64,000 nucleotides of DNA from Anopheles merus (lineage: Eukaryota; Arthropoda; Insecta; Diptera; Culicidae). Shown in pieces: positions 60,201 through 64,000 of this stretch. Each line of letters begins with the position of its first letter. The stretch's first letter is position 1. A program made the position numbers and the translations under genes. The notes beneath the pieces are model-generated. The model did not search any database. It worked only from the letters and a program-made list of their open reading frames with translations, and was not told the origin of the DNA. The stretch covers positions 1 through 64,000 of the forward strand of contig NW_024427766.1 of the NCBI RefSeq assembly GCF_017562075.2, written 5' to 3'.

Positions 60201-62043
60201 TATGCAGTCAGACATCCACCAAAATAGAGCACGCATACACTCCAGCGTTTGTCGAGGATAGTATGTCCAAACACGATTTATGTCATTGATAGTTGGTTTC
60301 AATTTGAAAAAAAAGTCACGTCGTAGCATTGCTATTTGTGTGGATGCTAACTTATTTTTTTAATATTTGTTCTCTTAATTTTTGTTTTCGAAAAAATGAT
60401 CCCTATGCCAGCTTCTTCCTAGTAATAATTAAAAATAATTGATACTGCTCTTCCTTTTTACTATACGCTACAGCAGTTCATACACTACTTAATCCTCTCT
60501 TTCTCTCTCGGCGGTTGCTCTTGGATTTGTTCATTGTGACAAACATCATGCTTGCAATGCATGGCCATTATTGGCAACTACGACTTCGGCCGCCTCCTTC
60601 AATACAAGCCTAATCCCTTGTAGCAGCTGTAAGCTCTTCAGACTGTATAACGGCTTCATTGAATTCGAATTTCCTTCACTCCACGTTTATTTATGTTCCG
60701 TGATTATCGACACAGCAAAACACTTTCCACAACAAATAGTAAGCTCCATTGTTTACACTTTCACCTCGTCATTGAACAGATGTTGGTATCCAATTTGTCT
60801 CTACACTTTAAATGTGTTATTTAGCGAGTGTGCGCGTATTTAGGTTGCCATAAATATTACGTTTTACATGTATTCATATATGCTTAGTCTCTACAAACAA
60901 GTCGTGGCATTATACTGCACTGCATTTTACAGTTCCAGTTCTCTTGTTTTTTTTTTATGTTCTGTATGTAGTACCAATTTCAGTACTACTACGGTTTGTG
61001 GATACAATAAACTAAATCAAGAGCTGGAGCTGCATGTAAATGTAAATTGCAATCGGACGCCCATTTTCATGCTAATCATGAGCCGTAATTGTAATATACT
61101 TCAAAGGAGGGGTTCGTCGATTGGTTTCGCAATGCCATTTCATTTGCCTGTAGTATCAACGCTGATATTAACGCAACTATTGCAACGTACAATGAAACGA
61201 AGCTGATTAAAGTTGTATCGTGTGCTCGATCACGAAACGAAATGGATTATCTATGACCTGAAATTAGCCAGAGATTTCCTGCATCCTGCATATTTCATCT
61301 CGCCAAATGAAGTGCTATAAAGCACTTTTGCAAGTAATTGTTCTTTTCGCTAAATAATACACTACTTACACCAAGGCATCAATAAACAACTATGCACAAA
61401 GTTTCTCTTTTGTATGTGTAGCACTTCATTTCTTACACCAAATTCGTACACTGTTTAGTTGCAAGTGAACGAATGATTTTGTTTGCTACTGTTTTCGTTT
61501 CATTTCTAGAATTGAGATCTAACACCGTACGCGAGATAAAAATGTACACAAAACATATGTATATATATATATATGGAGGGGCCCACACAAAATACAGAAA
61601 ACTTATACACGCGCTGCTTCTAGTAGCTTCACTTTATACGTTCGAAAGCGAATATAAATTTCTCATTCGTGATTACTCTTTCTATCGCTGACGATTCTCG
61701 CTTAGTATTTCACTGGCGCAACGTATTTGCGTTTTCAAGCTCGTAGTAGAAAAATATAATAACATAAAGTTAGATCCCTGGTCCAAACTCAGAAGATGCA
61801 TTACGATGAGTCTTGTAAAAGGCTAAAGATGCGAGCAGTCACACACATTCTTACGTCCTAGGTTTAGGAAATGAGGGACAATGTTTGATGTGTACTTTTT
61901 TATAGCCGTATTCAGCAGTACGGTCCCCAATTATGTGTTCGTAGAAAAAACATACAGCGAGTCCCAAAATTGGCCTCTGTGGTGAAAACTGAGCTGTGTG
62001 TATGCGCATTTGCTCTGGGTTAATATTCGAAGATAGCGTACAG

Positions 62044-62051
62044 TATTTACA
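62044..62051 (-). promoter_or_regulatory. Pumilio response element just after the pumilio stop codon
   Basis: TATTTACA on the plus strand is UGUAAAUA in the pumilio mRNA, 67 nt after the stop codon. The encoded protein should bind exactly this motif, so it may mediate self-repression. Confidence 0.5.
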
Positions 62052-62118
62052 CATTATCCAGTGGTCGTTGCGAGCCTTCCATTCGAATCCACAGGCGTTG
62101 CGGCGGGCTTCAACCTGC

Positions 62119-64000
62119 TTACATAACGCCATTGGTAGGCGGTCCAATTGGGCGCAGGCCAGCACTGGCACCGTTGCTGGTGCCGCCGCTAACGTTGGCG
62201 TTGCTGTTAGTCGTCACACCGTTCGATGGACCACCGGCACCATTGCTGGCCGAATTGCCAACTGTCGCAGTAGCTCCCGCGCCATTGGCGTTACCTCCTC
62301 CGTTGCTTACACCAGCCCCGTTCGAGGGGCCATTGGCAGTGAGTTCACCAGTGGTGCTATTTGCACTACCATTAGTCCCGTTGGTAGCAGGACCACCGGC
62401 TGCCGAGCCAGCCGTACCATTTGCGGCTGCACCGGTCGCAGAGGCAGCGGCCGCATTACCTGACCCACCGGCACCATTGCCTGCCAGTGAATTCGGTGTC
62501 TTTAACGTAAATTTGTCCAACTTGGCGATGATGTGCTTGCCGTACGTGTACTTCTTTAACGAGTTCATGTGCGGCCGAATCTTATGCAGCAGCACCTTTC
62601 GCTGCGTCGGCTCGGACACGTCAATCATCTTCTGTACCACGTAGTTCGCGTACTGATCCTTCATCATGACGTGAAGTCCGCTGGGATTAGGAAAAGAAAA
62701 AAGGGAAACGATGTGATATGTTTATATCAAGCCGAATATTTGACTCTCTGGGCATTGCCGCTCTAAGACAACGGCATTCTTTATCGCATGAAGGCATACT
62801 TACGAATCATTAAACGAACAAACTTCCTCGATAAGCAGCGCCCGTTCAGCACGTGTGGCATGTGTGACGCACTTTTCCACAACATTGGATGCAAATTTGT
62901 GCTGAGACAGAATCAACACCTTTCCACGCACACTGGCAATGAGTGCTGATTTATCCTCGGGTTTTCCATGTTCTGAAGTGAAAAACAAAGAAGAAAAACA
63001 GTCCTCACCATTACATTCCTGCTCATAAATGATGCATCGCGTTGGATAAACGATCCACCTACCCAGTACATGCTGGATGACGTAGTTTCCATACTGGTCC
63101 TGAATTAGGTGCTCGGTATTCGCGTGCAGCTCGGCCAGAATCGGAGCCGTCTGCTCGGGCGTGCAGTGCTCCAGTATCCGCTGAATCACTCGGCAACCGT
63201 ACGGATGTGTACTGAGCGAGTACACCTGGTTGCGGAACGCGTCGATGATGAACTGCAACGCAACCGGATCGACGCATTCGATGCACTTCTGTACCACATG
63301 GTTGCCGTTCTGATCCTTAACGCACTTCAGCACGTGCCCGTCCAGCTCGCGCACAATCTCCTGCTGCTGCTCTGCCGGAATGCTTTCCAGTGCCTTCTGT
63401 ATGACACGGCAGCCGTACATCTGCAACGCTAGCGGCAGTACGTGCCCCTTCACCTGCTGGGCAAGTGCCTGCTTTTGCTCCGGTGAGCCAAACTCGAAGA
63501 ACTTCTGTATGACGTAGTTGCCGAACACGTCCGTCATCAGACTGTAGGCGGCGCCCAGTATTTCGTTGAACACGAGCTGCTTCTCGACGCTGATGGCGCG
63601 CTCCAGCTTCTGTTGAATGAAGCGCGATCCGTGCTGGTCCTGCGAAAACTCGACGATGTGATTCGTCAGGTCGCGCAGTTGCAGGTTCGGGTAGCGCTGG
63701 TTGCGGAAATCTTCGAGCAGGCGAGATCGGCCCGGCGGACGGTCGAGCCCTGGTGCCGCTCCAGGCACTGCTGGAGCGGGCGCAGGTGCGGTCGTTGGGC
63801 GTGCCACTGCACTAGACAGCCGCGACAGGATAGCCTGAGCGGCGCAGTTGTTCGAGCCAAACATGGCTGCGTTGCCGGTCGAGATTCCGGGCACGAGGCT
63901 CGGGTTCACCTGGCGGTACTTTGTCTCGGCACCGGGCGCGCGGCTCGTTACCAGCGTACCGAGTCCAGACACCGGCGGTGGCGTTAGCGACGGTCCCAGC
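62119..64000 (-). CDS. pum: Pumilio, C-terminal exons with all eight PUF repeats (partial)
   Basis: Pumilio binds UGUANAUA in mRNA 3'UTRs in the cytoplasm and represses translation. Three exons are visible: 63063-64000 (open at the window edge), 62804-62972 and 62119-62680, with GT-AG introns of 90 and 123 bp. The repeats carry the RNA-reading residues SRFIQ, NYVIQ, CRVIQ, NHVVQ, CRVIQ, NYVIQ, SNVVE and NYVVQ in order, the full classical code for UGUANAUA. Upstream of the repeats is Pro/Ala-rich linker sequence. After repeat 8 a tail of about 120 residues, very rich in Gly, Asn, Ala, Ser and Thr, ends IGPPTNGVM. The N-terminal part lies beyond 64000. Pumilio response elements follow in the probable 3'UTR. 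Confidence 0.96.

Larger units (their letters stand above)
53100..62118 (-). other. Probable long 3'UTR or downstream region of pumilio
   Basis: About 9 kb of AT-rich, plus-strand T-rich sequence without a supported gene. It directly follows the pumilio stop codon. It holds many short T- and GT-runs, at least two Pumilio sites on the minus strand (57276-57283, 62044-62051) and several minus-strand AATAAA signals, one far out at 53142-53147. Long 3'UTRs are known for pumilio genes. How far the transcript really extends cannot be seen from sequence. Confidence 0.5.

Noticed and set aside
62132..62644. 170-codon Pro/Ala/Leu-rich plus-strand frame
   Set aside because: Shadow of the pumilio last exon on the opposite strand.

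Overview
The window is eukaryotic nuclear DNA that reads as a mosquito genome, most likely Anopheles (Anopheles gambiae complex). The grounds are compact genes with short GT-AG introns, insect-type gene content (pumilio, WASHC4/SWIP, APC7, RMND1, AIFM3), CA/GT/GA microsatellites, and transposon classes typical of anophelines (I-type LINE, P element, BEL-Pao element, many hAT-like MITEs). The species call is inference; the gene and transposon calls rest on motifs, splice sites and target-site duplications (TSDs) read directly.

Layout. 1-16.5 kb: no convincing gene; microsatellites and one hAT-type MITE (8373-9021). 16.6-18.6 kb (-): APC7, four exons. 18.77-27.55 kb: an I-clade LINE with a perfect 13-bp TSD, itself carrying an 827-bp MITE-like insert, a 1980-bp P element (31-bp inverted ends, 8-bp TSD), a reverse-transcriptase relic and a 106-bp MITE inside the P element, and a GC-rich block in its 3' part. 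Without the LINE, APC7 (-) and RMND1 (+) would be head-to-head with about 438 bp between start codons, so the LINE sits in what looks like a bidirectional promoter. 27.8-29.0 kb (+): RMND1. 30.3-33.3 kb (+): AIFM3 with two candidate first exons. 33.5-33.9 kb (-): mitoribosomal mL63. 34.3-35.4 kb (-): ARL13B-like GTPase, head-to-head with WASHC4 (35.9-40.0 kb, +, eight exons). 40.6-41.2 kb (-): SREK1IP1-like protein.

41.4-53.1 kb is a transposon graveyard: foldback and hAT-like MITEs, a mariner-like MITE nested inside one, and a BEL-Pao LTR retrotransposon (44941-52281, TSD GATAT) whose two 317-bp LTRs look identical once a 947-bp MITE is removed from one of them, although its coding region is broken by repeated single-base frameshifts. 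53.1-62.1 kb is AT/T-rich DNA without genes, read as the long 3'UTR or downstream region of pumilio, whose C-terminal exons (all eight PUF repeats and a low-complexity tail) fill 62.1-64.0 kb on the minus strand and run off the end.

The genes are housekeeping or developmental: cell-cycle ubiquitin ligase (APC7), mitochondrial translation (RMND1, mL63), a redox flavoprotein (AIFM3), ciliary/GTPase signalling (ARL13B-like), endosomal actin control (WASHC4), splicing (SREK1IP1) and translational repression (pumilio). No single pathway links them. The most unusual content is the layered transposon archaeology.
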